Shown here: positions 7,426-16,904 of the stretch, in pieces
Layout: each line of letters starts with the position of its first letter
Position numbering within the stretch: the stretch's first letter is position 1
From: Flavobacteriaceae bacterium
GTDB lineage: Bacteria; Bacteroidota; Bacteroidia; Flavobacteriales; Flavobacteriaceae
NCBI GenBank assembly: GCA_947463515.1
Contig: CANHRI010000020.1
Coordinates: forward strand, 1 to 40,276
Direction of reading: 5' to 3'
DNA length: 40,276 nucleotides
Notes under the pieces: model-generated
The model's database searches: none
The model's input: the letters and a program-made list of their open reading frames with translations, nothing else
Told to the model about the DNA's origin: nothing
Position numbers and translations under genes: made by a program

Positions 7426-8742
7426 TTACAAATCAAATCCCAAATTCACGCCTAATTTATTGGCAATAATTTGAGTGATACGCTGTTTCAATTCGGGGAT
7501 TTTGATGCTTTCAATCACCTCATTGGAAAAAGCATACATCAATAACGCCTTGGCTTCTTTTTTGGGAATACCGCGTTGTTGCATATAAAACATGGCGCTT
7601 TCGTCCAATTGGCCAATCGTACAGCCGTGGGAACATTTGACATCATCGGCAAAGATTTCCAATTGAGGCTTGGCGTTAATCACCGCTTTCTCACTCAACA
7701 AGATGTTATTATTTTGCTGAAAAGCATCTGTTTTTTGGGCTTCTTTTTCTACAAAAATCTTTCCATTGAAAACCCCAGTTGCGCTGTCATTAACAATGCA
7801 TTTGTAGTTTTGATGGCTTTCGCAGTTGGGTTGCGCATGGTGCACCAAAGTGTAATGATCCACATGCTGTTTTCCACCGATAATGGTTATTCCTTTTAAA
7901 GTGGAGTCAATGCGTTCGCCTTGGTGATAGAAATTCAAATTGTTGCGCGTTACATTGCCTCCAAAAGAGAAGGTATGCACCGAAACGTGACTTTCTTGCT
8001 TTTGGGCGATGTAGGTATTGTCAATCAAATTGGCTGATCCTAAATCGTTTTGAATTTTATAATAATCCACAATCGCGCGTTTTTGAGCAAATACCTCAGT
8101 AACAGCATTGGTCAACACAGGATTTTCATTCAAACTTTGATGGCGCTCAATGATTTGCACATGGGCGTTTTCTCCCACCACAATCAAATTGCGCGGTTGT
8201 ACCATTAAGGCGTTTTCTTGGCCTGTAGAGAAGTAAATGATTTCGATGGGTTTGTCAACAACTTTACTTTTGGGCACATTGATATAAGCTCCTTCTGCTG
8301 CAAATGCCGTGTTCAAGGACGTTAAGGTTTCGTCTTTGTTGGCGATTTGATTGAAATAAGTGTCCATCACCATTTTGTACTTGGGTTTGGTAAATGCCGA
8401 CGACATCAAACACACGTCCAAACCTTCATGCGTGGTTTGCGATAAAAACGAGCTGTATTTTCCATCGATAAAAATGACTTTATACGTGTCAATTTCATGC
8501 AAAAAATACTTTTTCACGTCTTTAAACTCAATCGCCGAATCATGCTTTGGAAACACGGTAAAATCATGTTTCAACACGGTATTCAACGACGTATATTTCC
8601 ATGCCTCTTCCTTTTTGGAGGGAAACCCTTTTAGCTCAAAATTCTTAATTGCCGAAGTGCGCACATCGTACAAATCGGAATTCACATCGATTTGCCCTTC
8701 AAAGGCCATGAATGAGGAAATAAGCTTTTCTTTCAATTCCAT
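7426..8742 (-). CDS. sufD: Fe-S cluster assembly protein SufD
   Basis: A 438-residue SufD, part of the SufBC2D scaffold on which iron-sulfur clusters are built. The N-terminal helical part includes FPSKKEEAWKYTSL, a conserved SufD segment. The beta-helical core ends with the SUF signature around KPQLEIFADDVKCSHGCTIG, DESAMFYMQQRGIPKKEA and a C-terminal helix. Length is typical for the family. It is third in the sufBCD string, 56 bases after sufC, and its transcript ends at the hairpin 7380-7402. Identification is secure. Confidence 0.97.
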   Translation of the reverse strand: MELKEKLISSFMAFEGQIDVNSDLYDVRTSAIKNFELKGFPSKKEEAWKYTSLNTVLKHDFTVFPKHDSAIEFKDVKKYFLHEIDTYKVIFIDGKYSSFLSQTTHEGLDVCLMSSAFTKPKYKMVMDTYFNQIANKDETLTSLNTAFAAEGAYINVPKSKVVDKPIEIIYFSTGQENALMVQPRNLIVVGENAHVQIIERHQSLNENPVLTNAVTEVFAQKRAIVDYYKIQNDLGSANLIDNTYIAQKQESHVSVHTFSFGGNVTRNNLNFYHQGERIDSTLKGITIIGGKQHVDHYTLVHHAQPNCESHQNYKCIVNDSATGVFNGKIFVEKEAQKTDAFQQNNNILLSEKAVINAKPQLEIFADDVKCSHGCTIGQLDESAMFYMQQRGIPKKEAKALLMYAFSNEVIESIKIPELKQRITQIIANKLGVNLGFDL

Positions 8743-8750
8743 TTGATAAA

Positions 8751-8798
8751 GTTTAAGGTTTCAGTCTGCTTACTGTTTACTGCGACTGCGACTGCTTA
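8751..8798. repeat. Intergenic repeat word and short tandem motif between sufC and sufD
   Basis: The spacer contains GTTTAAGGTTTCA (8751-8763), an exact 13-base match to 16255-16267 and a partial match to 9572-9581. It is followed by a low-complexity run built on ACTGCG/ACTGCTTACT units (about 8764-8798) that reaches into the end of sufC. It looks like the degenerate intergenic repeats common in flavobacterial genomes. Confidence 0.5.
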
Positions 8799-9548
8799 CT
8801 AATTCAACTCACTCTTAATCCAATCGTACCCTTTTTCTTCCAAAGCCAAGGCAAGATCAGCGCCACCGGTTTTCACGATTTTACCGTCCATCAAGACGTG
8901 CACATAATCGGGGATGATATAATCCAAAAGACGTTGGTAGTGGGTAATCACCAAAACGGCATTGTTTTCGTTTTTCAACTTGTTCACGCCGTTGGCTACA
9001 ATACGTAAAGCGTCGATATCTAAACCTGAATCGGTCTCATCGAGAATGGCCAATTTGGGTTCCAACATCGCCATTTGAAAAATCTCGTTGCGCTTTTTCT
9101 CCCCGCCTGAAAAACCTTCGTTTAACGAACGTGACAAAAACTTACGGTCCATTTCCAACAACTCTGATTTCTCGCGGATTTTCTTCAACATTTCATTGGC
9201 AGGCATTTCCTCTTCGCCGTTGGCTTTACGCTTTTCGTTGATGGCAGTTTTGATGAAATTGGTCACCGAAACCCCTGGAATTTCTACCGGATATTGAAAC
9301 GAAAGAAACACTCCTTTATGAGCGCGCTCTTCGGGAGCTAATTCTGAAATGTCTTCTCCATCCAAAATGATTTCTCCTTCGGAAACTTCATAATTTTCAT
9401 TGCCCGCAATGATGGAAGATAAGGTGCTTTTTCCAGCTCCATTTGGACCCATAATCGCGTGCACTTCACCCGCTTTGATTTCTAAATTAATGCCTTTTAA
9501 GATGTCTTTATCTTCAACCGAAGCATGTAGATTTTTTATACTTAACAT
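8799..9548 (-). CDS. sufC: Fe-S cluster assembly ATPase SufC
   Basis: A 249-residue ABC-type ATPase that powers the SufBCD scaffold. It shows Walker [10 protein letters not shown] (about residues 35-43), a Q-loop with [12 protein letters not shown], the ABC signature [11 protein letters not shown], and Walker [17 protein letters not shown] with the SufC-typical DETDSGLD. No membrane segments, as expected for a soluble SUF subunit rather than a transporter. It lies between sufB (138-base spacer) and sufD (56-base spacer). Identification is secure. Confidence 0.97.
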   Translation of the reverse strand: MLSIKNLHASVEDKDILKGINLEIKAGEVHAIMGPNGAGKSTLSSIIAGNENYEVSEGEIILDGEDISELAPEERAHKGVFLSFQYPVEIPGVSVTNFIKTAINEKRKANGEEEMPANEMLKKIREKSELLEMDRKFLSRSLNEGFSGGEKKRNEIFQMAMLEPKLAILDETDSGLDIDALRIVANGVNKLKNENNAVLVITHYQRLLDYIIPDYVHVLMDGKIVKTGGADLALALEEKGYDWIKSELN

Positions 9549-9557
9549 TTTATTTTT

Positions 9558-9686
9558 GTTTCAGGTTTAAAGTTTAAGGTTGGCTTGCTGCTCACTTGAA
9601 ACTTTTATTTAAATCGTGTAATTTTTTCTATTTAGTTTTCGTCAACCGGAATCCTTTTCAAATCTTCAAATTGACTAATTTTCAAA
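9558..9686. repeat. Repeat-rich spacer between sufB and sufC
   Basis: This spacer holds the word GTTTAAGGTT (9572-9581) within a longer run of TTTCAGG/TTTAAAG units, an inverted-sense TTGAAACTTT (9597-9606), and near 9656-9690 repeated TTTCAAAT/TTCAAATT words. There is no coding potential. It seems to be filler built from the same intergenic vocabulary as 8751-8763 and 16255-16267. Confidence 0.45.
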
Positions 9687-11135
9687 TTATCCCACGCTGC
9701 CTTCCAACGAAATCTCTAATAATTTCTGGGCTTCCACTGCGAATTCCATCGGTAATTTGTTTAGGACTTCTTTGCTAAAACCGTTCACAATTAAAGCAAT
9801 CGCCTTTTCGGTGGGAATTCCGCGTTGGTTGCAATAAAATACTTGATCTTCACCAATCTTGGACGTGGTGGCTTCGTGCTCAATACGAGCCGTCGCGTTT
9901 TTACTTTCGATATAGGGAAAGGTATGCGCCCCACATTGGTTCCCCATCAACAACGAGTCGCATTGCGAGAAGTTACGCGCATTTTCGGCGCGCGCCCCAA
10001 TTTGAACTAATCCTCGGTAACTGTTTTGCGATTTCCCTGCCGAGATTCCTTTAGAGATGATAGTCGAACGAGTGTTTTTCCCTAAATGAATCATCTTCGT
10101 TCCCGTGTCGGCTTGTTGGAAGTTGTTGGTAACCGCAATGGAATAAAATTCTCCGATTGAATTATCGCCTTTCAACACACAACTTGGATACTTCCAGGTA
10201 ACTGCCGAACCCGTTTCTACCTGCGTCCACGAGATTTTAGCATTGGTTTCGCACAACCCGCGTTTGGTCACAAAGTTGTAGACACCACCTTTTCCTTCTT
10301 TATTTCCGGGATACCAGTTTTGAACGGTTGAATATTTAATTTCAGCATTATCCAACGCAATCAATTCGACCACCGCCGCGTGCAATTGATTTTCATCGCG
10401 ACTAGGTGCGGTACAACCTTCTAAGTACGATACATAACTGCCTTCATCGGCAATAACGAGCGTACGCTCAAACTGACCCGTTCCTCCTTGATTGATACGG
10501 AAGTAGGTAGACAATTCCATCGGGCAACGAACGCCTTTGGGAATATAACAAAAACTACCGTCGGAGAACACGGCTGAGTTTAAGGCCGCATAAAAGTTGT
10601 CTTTTTGAGGCACAACAGAACCGATATACTTTTGTACCAATTCGGGATGCTCTTGAATCGCTTCCGAAATCGAGCAGAAAATAATGCCTTTCTCCGCTAA
10701 GGTTTTTTTGAACGTGGTGGCCACTGAAACTGAATCCATGACAATATCAACAGCTACACCGGCCAATTTTTTTTGTTCATCTAACGAGATTCCCAACTTT
10801 TTGAAGGTATCCAACAATTCGGGATCAACCTCATCAAGGGAAGCGTATTTGTCTTTTTTCTTGGGTGCCGAATAATAGGAAATCGCCTGAAAATCGGGCT
10901 TTTCGTAATGTACATTGGCCCATTCGGGTTCAACCATTTTGCGCCAAGCTCGGAAGGCTTCCAAACGCCACTCGGTCATCCACTCGGGCTCGTTTTTTTT
11001 CTTGGAAATGGCACGAACAATATCTTCATTTAAACCGGCTGGAAAGGTTTCGCTTTCGATATCGGTATAAAATCCATACTCGTACTCTTTGTTTTCCAAT
11101 TCGACTTTTAAGTCGTCTTCGGTATATTTTGCCAT
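9687..11135 (-). CDS. sufB: Fe-S cluster assembly protein SufB
   Basis: A 482-residue SufB, the scaffold subunit that carries the nascent cluster. Recognisable parts are [15 protein letters not shown] residues near the N-terminus, [22 protein letters not shown], the conserved [22 protein letters not shown], and the C-terminal [24 protein letters not shown] chose the ATG at 11135 ([10 protein letters not shown]), which gives the usual length; an in-frame start at 11189 would add a hydrophobic leader not expected in this cytoplasmic protein. It is 29 bases after sufA and first of sufBCD. Identification is secure. Confidence 0.97.
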   Translation of the reverse strand: MAKYTEDDLKVELENKEYEYGFYTDIESETFPAGLNEDIVRAISKKKNEPEWMTEWRLEAFRAWRKMVEPEWANVHYEKPDFQAISYYSAPKKKDKYASLDEVDPELLDTFKKLGISLDEQKKLAGVAVDIVMDSVSVATTFKKTLAEKGIIFCSISEAIQEHPELVQKYIGSVVPQKDNFYAALNSAVFSDGSFCYIPKGVRCPMELSTYFRINQGGTGQFERTLVIADEGSYVSYLEGCTAPSRDENQLHAAVVELIALDNAEIKYSTVQNWYPGNKEGKGGVYNFVTKRGLCETNAKISWTQVETGSAVTWKYPSCVLKGDNSIGEFYSIAVTNNFQQADTGTKMIHLGKNTRSTIISKGISAGKSQNSYRGLVQIGARAENARNFSQCDSLLMGNQCGAHTFPYIESKNATARIEHEATTSKIGEDQVFYCNQRGIPTEKAIALIVNGFSKEVLNKLPMEFAVEAQKLLEISLEGSVG

Positions 11136-11164
11136 GGGTTTGTTTAAAATTAGAAAAATTGGAA

Positions 11165-11494
11165 TTAGAGCGAAAAACTCTCCCCACATCCACAGGTGCG
11201 ACTTGCATTGGGATTATTAAATACAAAGCCTTTACCATTCAACCCGCCTGAATATTCTAAAACAGTTCCCGCTAAATACAAAAAGGACTTTTTCTCCACG
11301 GCGATGCGAACGTTGTTGTCTTCAAAAACTTTATCGTTTTCCCCGATCGACTTATCAAATTTTAACTCATATGACAAACCGGAACATCCACCGCTTTTCA
11401 CCCCAACACGAACATAGTCGTGGGATGCGTCAAAACCGTCGTCATGCATCATTTCGACAATTTTTTTACTGGCTGATTCGGACACTTTAATCAT
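11165..11494 (-). CDS. sufA: HesB/IscA family A-type Fe-S carrier (SufA)
   Basis: A 109-residue A-type carrier protein that accepts clusters from SufBCD and hands them to apo-proteins. The three conserved cysteines are Cys37 (SGGCSGLSY), Cys101 and Cys103 (TCGCGESF). Length and fold pattern are normal. It is the promoter-proximal gene of the sufABCD string, with a -7 box 30 bases upstream. Whether the name should be sufA or a more general iscA/erpA-type name cannot be decided from sequence alone; genomic context favours sufA. Confidence 0.94.
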   Translation of the reverse strand: MIKVSESASKKIVEMMHDDGFDASHDYVRVGVKSGGCSGLSYELKFDKSIGENDKVFEDNNVRIAVEKKSFLYLAGTVLEYSGGLNGKGFVFNNPNASRTCGCGESFSL

Positions 11495-11523
11495 AGCTTA
11501 TTTTAATTTTGTCTAAATTGTTG

Positions 11524-11531
11524 CAAAGATA
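11524..11531 (-). promoter_or_regulatory. Promoter -7 box of the sufABCD operon
   Basis: TATCTTTG on the minus strand is a perfect TAnnTTTG -7 box. Transcription would start near 11518, leaving about 24 bases of leader before the sufA ATG. It is the same octamer as the sufS -7 box (5898-5905). No clear -33 element and no obvious IscR-like site were seen. Confidence 0.6.
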
Positions 11532-11663
11532 CACCTTAAAGCTTTTCACTCGTCGATTTAACATATTTTTTAGTCGAATTCCTTTAAATAAAGTTTATCA
11601 AAAGTTCCCGTTTGGATTTTGTACCTTGTCCACCCTAAATAGTGAACGTTTACACGGATTTAT

Positions 11664-12527
11664 ATGAAGAAACTCTATGCTATTGAAGCCGGTAACTTTA
11701 AGTTGGACGGCGGCGCTATGTTTGGGGTCGTTCCCAAAACCATTTGGCACAAAACCAATCCGGCAGATGCCAACAACCTCATCGATATCGCAGCGCGTTG
11801 TCTATTGATTGAAGAGGGAAATCGATTGATTTTGATTGACACGGGGATGGGCAATAAACAATCGGAAAAATTCTTCAGTTATTATTTCCTTTGGGGCGAT
11901 CATTCGCTCGATACCTCGTTGGCCCAACATGGATTTCACCGCGATGATGTGACCGATGTGTTTATGACGCACTTGCATTTTGACCATTGTGGCGGAAGTG
12001 TGAACCGCAAAGCATCGGGGGAAGGCTATGAAGTGGCGTTTAAAAATGCTACGTTTTGGACCAACGAAAACCACTGGCAGTGGGCTACCCAACCAAATGC
12101 ACGCGAAAAAGCGTCGTTTTTATACGAAAACATCATTCCAATGCAAGAGAGTGGTCAATTGCGTTTTATCAACCGCCCCGAAAGTGATTTTGGTTTTTCC
12201 AACGAAATGGGATTCAACATCTTCTACGTCGACGGTCATACCGAAAAACAAATGTTGCCTCACATTTCATACGGCGATAAAACCATTGTTTTTTGTGCCG
12301 ACTTATTAGCTACCGCAGGCCATATTCCCATTCCTTATGTGATGGGTTATGATACGCGACCGCTGTTGACCTTGGATGAAAAAACAAAATTCTTGACCGC
12401 GGCTGCCGACCATGGATACTATTTGTGGTTGGAACACGATGCACACAATCCCATTGTGACCGTGAAGCACACCGAAAAAGGAATCCGACTCGATCAGGTG
12501 TATCGTTTGGAAGATATCTTAATCTAA
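11664..12527 (+). CDS. MBL-fold metallo-hydrolase
   Basis: A 287-residue metallo-beta-lactamase-fold enzyme without signal peptide. The metal-binding signature is THLHFDHCGG (HxHxDH). Downstream ligands are probably the His in YVDGHTEKQ, the Asp in VFCADLLAT, and the His in LWLEHDAHNP. Early residues LIEEGNRLILIDTGMGNK are the usual beta-strand pair. The layout resembles AHL-lactonase-like/quorum-quenching and general hydrolase members of the superfamily, but substrate cannot be assigned. It is divergent from sufA. A weak terminator-like hairpin follows it (12542-12558). Confidence 0.88.
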   Translation: MKKLYAIEAGNFKLDGGAMFGVVPKTIWHKTNPADANNLIDIAARCLLIEEGNRLILIDTGMGNKQSEKFFSYYFLWGDHSLDTSLAQHGFHRDDVTDVFMTHLHFDHCGGSVNRKASGEGYEVAFKNATFWTNENHWQWATQPNAREKASFLYENIIPMQESGQLRFINRPESDFGFSNEMGFNIFYVDGHTEKQMLPHISYGDKTIVFCADLLATAGHIPIPYVMGYDTRPLLTLDEKTKFLTAAADHGYYLWLEHDAHNPIVTVKHTEKGIRLDQVYRLEDILI

Positions 12528-12541
12528 TGTTAATCGCTAAG

Positions 12542-12558
12542 GCTTTTAGTGTAAAAGC
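12542..12558 (+). terminator. Possible terminator after the MBL-fold gene
   Basis: GCTTTTA (12542-12548) pairs with TAAAAGC (12552-12558) across a 3-base loop and is followed by GAATATTTTT. The stem is short and AT-rich, so it is a weak candidate. Confidence 0.35.
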
Positions 12559-12596
12559 GAATATTTTTAAACCCAATTATGGCAAATTGCCTTGAA

Positions 12597-14222
12597 ATGA
12601 AAATTATGTTGCACTTGAATTTTGAAAAATCAGCATGGATTGCACTTGTTGCTGCTTCCTTGCTCACCGGTTGTGGATCGTCTAATGCGCCATTTGTAAA
12701 CACCGATCCGGCAAAAATTGACAAAACAGTTTTAAAAACAACCCCGATTAAGGAATCCGATTTAAAACGATGGAGTCATTTGGACTTGATCAAAGACACG
12801 GTTCCAGGCATGAGTGTCGATCGAGCGTATGCCGAATTGTTGAAAAAACGAAAAGGAACGAAAGTTATCGTTGGCGTTATCGATTCGGGGGTGGATATTG
12901 ATCATCCGGATTTGAAAGGACGGATTTGGACGAATGCAAAAGAAATTCCCAACAATAATATCGATGACGACAAAAATGGATTTGTCGATGATGTTCATGG
13001 GTGGAACTTTTTGGGAGAGGCTACAGCCATGAATTTGGAGCTCACCCGAATTGTGAAAAAAGGCGATGACGGTTCAGAAACGTACAAACGGGCTAAAGCT
13101 GAACTAGACCAAAAGTTGCAGGAAATGAAACAGCAAAAGCCACAAGTGGATATGATTTCGAAGGCCGATAAAGACATTCGAACTTTCTTGAAAAAAGAAA
13201 CGTACACGAAAGAAGACCTCAAAGGAATAAGCACTTCAGATGCCACGCTCAATCGCAGTAAAATGATCATGATGAGTATTGCGGCACAAGCGGGGGACGA
13301 ATTTCAAGAAGAAATCAAATCGTATGTGGATTATATCTATGACCAACTTAATTACAACCTCAACGTAGATTTTGATGGTCGAAAAGTGGTCGGGGATAAT
13401 CCTGAAGATTTGAATAATCGCAACTACGGGAACGGAAATGTAAAAGGCCCCGATGTAGCCGATGCTTCACACGGTACACACGTAGCAGGAATCATTGCCC
13501 AAGTGAGAGGCAACGGTATCGGCGGCGATGGAGTGATGGCTAAAAATGTTGAAATCATGGCGATTCGTGCGGTGCCCAATGGCGATGAGTACGATAAAGA
13601 CATTGCCTTGGCGATTCGTTATGCTGTAGATAATGGTGCCAAAGTCATCAACGGTAGTTTTGGAAAAGATTATTCTCCGCACAAAGAATGGGTGTGGGAT
13701 GCGATTAAATATGCCGAAAGTAAAGATGTACTTATCGTGCATGCGGCAGGAAACGACAGCAAAGACATTGACGTTGAACCGAATTTCCCCACCGATGAAG
13801 TCAACGGAAAGGAAATTGCCGACAATCTTATTACCATAGGAGCTTTAAATACCGCGACAGGTGCTAAAATGGTGGCTGATTTCTCTAACTACGGACAGAA
13901 AAATGTCGATGTTTTTGCTCCTGGAGTAAAAATTTACGCTACTTATCCCAACAACAAATACAAATACGAACAAGGTACTTCGATGGCTGCGCCCAATGCA
14001 GCAGGCGTTGCCGCGTTAATCCGTTCGTATTACCCTTCCTTGACCGCTTCACAGGTGAAACACATTTTGATGGATTCGGGAATTGCTATTGCAACCAATG
14101 TGGGTGTTGGCGAAGAAAAAGTACAAATTCCATTTAGCGCCACTTGCGTATCGGGTAAAATTGTGAATGCCTACAATGCGTTGCTCATGGCGGATCAAAT
14201 GGTGCGTGCGGCTAAAAACTAA
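12597..14222 (+). CDS. S8 family serine peptidase, lipoprotein
   Basis: A 541-residue subtilisin-type peptidase. It begins with a lipoprotein signal peptide ending in LLTGC, so it is probably anchored to the envelope. The catalytic triad is visible: Asp96 in VIDSGVDIDHPDL, His292 in SHGTHVAGI, and Ser462 in GTSMAAPNAAG. A long insert (about residues 130-285), rich in charged residues with Lys/Gln/Glu runs, separates the Asp and His blocks and is typical of the flavobacterial S8 subgroup. The start is uncertain: ATGs at 12579, 12597 and 12606 are in frame, and I choose 12597 as giving a compact signal peptide. A strong terminator lies at 14292-14332. Confidence 0.9.
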   Translation: MKIMLHLNFEKSAWIALVAASLLTGCGSSNAPFVNTDPAKIDKTVLKTTPIKESDLKRWSHLDLIKDTVPGMSVDRAYAELLKKRKGTKVIVGVIDSGVDIDHPDLKGRIWTNAKEIPNNNIDDDKNGFVDDVHGWNFLGEATAMNLELTRIVKKGDDGSETYKRAKAELDQKLQEMKQQKPQVDMISKADKDIRTFLKKETYTKEDLKGISTSDATLNRSKMIMMSIAAQAGDEFQEEIKSYVDYIYDQLNYNLNVDFDGRKVVGDNPEDLNNRNYGNGNVKGPDVADASHGTHVAGIIAQVRGNGIGGDGVMAKNVEIMAIRAVPNGDEYDKDIALAIRYAVDNGAKVINGSFGKDYSPHKEWVWDAIKYAESKDVLIVHAAGNDSKDIDVEPNFPTDEVNGKEIADNLITIGALNTATGAKMVADFSNYGQKNVDVFAPGVKIYATYPNNKYKYEQGTSMAAPNAAGVAALIRSYYPSLTASQVKHILMDSGIAIATNVGVGEEKVQIPFSATCVSGKIVNAYNALLMADQMVRAAKN

Positions 14223-14291
14223 GCGAGTGTAAGGGTTAACCGTTGCAAAAACTCGGTTTTCTTTGCCCCGTTTTAAATGAAATAAAAACAC

Positions 14292-14332
14292 AAAACATGC
14301 CACAAGTTACCCTGTAGTTTGTGGCATGTTTT
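14292..14332 (+). terminator. Intrinsic terminator after the S8 peptidase gene
   Basis: AAAACATGCCACAA (14292-14305) and TTGTGGCATGTTTT (14319-14332) are perfect 14-base inverted arms around a 13-base loop, and the 3' arm runs into T5. It is a strong Rho-independent terminator. It also separates the S8 gene from the M1 peptidase gene 31 bases downstream. Confidence 0.85.
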
Positions 14333-14363
14333 TAATACAATTAACCCCTTGTATCTTAAGACT

Positions 14364-16229
14364 ATGAAACCACTTTTGATTATTGTAACCGTATTTTGTT
14401 CCCTTTTGGGTCAGGCACAAAATGGGTATTGGCAACAACATGTTGATTACAAAATGGAAGTCTCCATGGATGTTACCACCTATCGCTACACAGGAACGCA
14501 AGAACTCACCTACACCAACCATTCTCCCGATACCTTACAAACGGTGTACTACCATTTGTACAACAACGCTTTTCAACCCGGAAGTGAGATGGACATGCGC
14601 ATTCAACACATCAAAGATCCCGACAGCCGCATGGTAAACAAAATCAAAGAAGGCGATAAAGAAATCAAACAGAGTCGCATTGCCCAACTCAAACCCGACG
14701 AAATAGGGTATTTAAACGTAAGCAATGTCCGTCAAGCGGGCGCGCTACTCGAAACCACCGTGAGTGGAACCTTGCTCAAAGTGCCTTTGGCCGTGCCTTT
14801 GCTTCCGGGTAAATCAACCGTGCTTACCCTTAATTTTGAAGGCCAAGTTCCGGTGCAAATTCGACGGTCCGGACGAAACAATCGCGAAGGGGTTGCCCTT
14901 TCGATGAGTCAGTGGTATCCTAAAATGGCCGAATTTGATTTTGAAGGCTGGCATGTGGATCCTTACATCGCCCGTGAATTTCAGGGTGTTTGGGGTAATT
15001 TTGATGTGAAAATTACCATTGACAAATCGTATATTCTTGGCGGGACAGGGTATTTGCAAAACGGAAATGAAATCGGATACAACTACCAAGATCCTGGGGT
15101 AAAAGTGACTATTCCTAAAAAGCAAAAAACACTGACCTGGCATTTTGTAGCGCCGCAGGTACACGATTTTACTTGGGCAGCCGACCCCGACTATGTGCAT
15201 GACGTAGTACAGGGTCCGAACGGAGTCGCGTTACATTTTTTATACAAAAACAAACCTGAAATTGCGCTTACCTGGAAGGCGGTACAACCCAAGGTGGTCA
15301 CCATTATGGATTTGTTCAATTATTGGGTGGGAACCTATCCGTACAAACAATATAGTGTGATTCAAGGCGGCGATGGCGGTATGGAATATGCGATGTGTAC
15401 GTTGATTTTGGGCGAAGGCGAATTGAACGGCTTAACGGGATTGATCGCACACGAAATGGGCCACTCTTGGTTTCAACACATTTTGGCCACCAACGAAAGC
15501 AAACACCCTTGGATGGATGAAGGGTTTACCTCGTATATTGAAGACCGTGCGATGAACACGCTTTCTCCGCAACCCGTGGCCAATCCGTATGCTGGAGCCT
15601 ACAAAGCCTATATCAATTTGGCCAACAGCGGAAAAGAACAGCCTTTGTCGACACATGCCGACCGTTACGATGAAAACCGCAGTTACAGCATTGCTTCGTA
15701 CAGCAAAGGGGAAGTGTTTTTGGCGCAATTCGAATACCTTTTGGGTCGAGTGGCGGTAGACAAAATCTTACGCCGATATTACCAGGACTTCAAGTTCAAA
15801 CATCCAACGCCCAACGACATTAAACGCACAGCCGAGCGGGTTTCGGGTGCGGTATTGGATTGGTATTTAATCGATTTTACTCAAACCACCAACACGATTG
15901 ACTACAGCATTACCTCGGTTGAGGAAAAAGAGGGCGCCACGGTGGTCAACTTGGAGCGCTTGGGCCGCATGCCGATGCCTATCGATTTGCAAGTAACCTA
16001 CACCGACGGTTCAAAAGAGAATTTCTACATTCCACTGCGGATGATGCATTATATCAAACCCAATCCCGATCCTGAATTGACGCGTAAAGTCTTGACAGAA
16101 TGGGCTTGGGGCAATCCCCGCTATCAATTCCGCATCGAGAAACCGTTGGCCAACATTAAAAGCATTGTGATTGATCCCGCAGGGTTGATGGCGGATGTGA
16201 AGGGGAATAATAATAAGTTTGAAAGGTAG
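14364..16229 (+). CDS. M1 family metallopeptidase (secreted)
   Basis: A 621-residue zinc aminopeptidase-like protein with signal peptide (MKPLLIIVTVFCSLLGQAQ). The zinc site is H363-E-M-G-H367 with Glu386 nineteen residues on, the HExxH-x18-E arrangement of family M1. The usual GAMEN substrate motif appears as GGMEYAM. The N-terminal part is the saddle domain (YRYTGTQELTYTNHSPD), and the C-terminal part has a beta domain. I chose the ATG at 14364; an earlier in-frame start at 14319 would lie inside the terminator hairpin. Probably periplasmic or outer-membrane located and involved in peptide breakdown. Confidence 0.92.
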   Translation: MKPLLIIVTVFCSLLGQAQNGYWQQHVDYKMEVSMDVTTYRYTGTQELTYTNHSPDTLQTVYYHLYNNAFQPGSEMDMRIQHIKDPDSRMVNKIKEGDKEIKQSRIAQLKPDEIGYLNVSNVRQAGALLETTVSGTLLKVPLAVPLLPGKSTVLTLNFEGQVPVQIRRSGRNNREGVALSMSQWYPKMAEFDFEGWHVDPYIAREFQGVWGNFDVKITIDKSYILGGTGYLQNGNEIGYNYQDPGVKVTIPKKQKTLTWHFVAPQVHDFTWAADPDYVHDVVQGPNGVALHFLYKNKPEIALTWKAVQPKVVTIMDLFNYWVGTYPYKQYSVIQGGDGGMEYAMCTLILGEGELNGLTGLIAHEMGHSWFQHILATNESKHPWMDEGFTSYIEDRAMNTLSPQPVANPYAGAYKAYINLANSGKEQPLSTHADRYDENRSYSIASYSKGEVFLAQFEYLLGRVAVDKILRRYYQDFKFKHPTPNDIKRTAERVSGAVLDWYLIDFTQTTNTIDYSITSVEEKEGATVVNLERLGRMPMPIDLQVTYTDGSKENFYIPLRMMHYIKPNPDPELTRKVLTEWAWGNPRYQFRIEKPLANIKSIVIDPAGLMADVKGNNNKFER

Positions 16230-16254
16230 GTTGTTGGTTAATGAATGGTTTCAA

Positions 16255-16267
16255 GTTTAAGGTTTCA
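16255..16267. repeat. Intergenic repeat word
   Basis: GTTTAAGGTTTCA here is identical to 8751-8763 and shares ten bases with 9572-9581. It follows the M1 peptidase gene within a 259-base spacer (16230-16488). The rest of that spacer contains low-complexity phrases such as CTGAGACGCTGAGCTACTGAG-like runs (about 16336-16357) and no recognisable gene. Confidence 0.45.
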
Positions 16268-16488
16268 TGTTCTGGGTGTGAAGACAGGGATGCGATCGCT
16301 CCTTCGACGAGATGACAACAGGGTGCTTAAAGCTTCTGAGACGCTGAGCTACTGAGTAATCGTAATCGACAACCTTCCACCGACACCAATCTGAAACTCC
16401 GTCAAATATTTCCGAAAATTCCACGTTTGCAGGGTAGGTGTTTTTATGAATTAGAATTTGTAGTTTTACACCGTATAATTTTTTCAGA

Positions 16489-16902
16489 ATGAAATATTTA
16501 CGACTTATCTTGCTTTTAGGGCTTTTGGTGGCAGGGGTGCAACCCGTTTCAGCGCAAAAATACCGCTTTAAAGCCAGTAGTTTAAGTATTATGGATCGGG
16601 ATAAAAAAGGGCAATGGTCTGAATGGTCAGCGTTTAAACCCGCCGATGTGGTAATTACCTTAGATGGCGATAAAGACCGGATCGTAGTGCATTCGAAAGA
16701 CTTGCAACTGTACCGCATCACCGCCTATTATGACAAAATTGCCAACGACAATGAAGAAACGTTAGGATTTGAATGTTTGGACAATAACGGGGAAATGTGT
16801 GTGATTTTGTTGGTGACCCGCAAAGACGAAGGCGGTCGCATGCAATTTTACATCAATTACCGCGATTTGAAAATGGTGTATAACGTCTATAATTCGAAGT
16901 AG
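16489..16902 (+). CDS. Small secreted protein of unknown function
   Basis: A 137-residue protein with a clean signal peptide (MKYLRLILLLGLLVAGVQPVSAQ). The mature part is about 114 residues of mixed beta structure (KYRFKASSLSIMDR, WSEWSAFKPADVVITLDGDKD, LQLYRITAYYD, FYINYRDLKMVYNVYN). It contains two cysteines that could pair (ECLDNNGEMC). I do not recognise a named domain. I recall homologous conserved hypothetical genes preceding rnpA in other flavobacteria. The gap to rnpA is 2 bases, so the two are cotranscribed. No function assigned. Confidence 0.85.
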   Translation: MKYLRLILLLGLLVAGVQPVSAQKYRFKASSLSIMDRDKKGQWSEWSAFKPADVVITLDGDKDRIVVHSKDLQLYRITAYYDKIANDNEETLGFECLDNNGEMCVILLVTRKDEGGRMQFYINYRDLKMVYNVYNSK

Positions 16903-16904
16903 GT

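Noticed and set aside
11136..11189. Hydrophobic N-terminal extension of SufB
   Set aside because: SufB is cytoplasmic and the normal family start is the ATG at 11135. The extension is spacer sequence read in frame.
16257..16721. A long minus-strand frame over the small secreted-protein gene
   Set aside because: It runs antisense to a gene with a good signal peptide and has no protein-like features, and it also covers repeat spacer.
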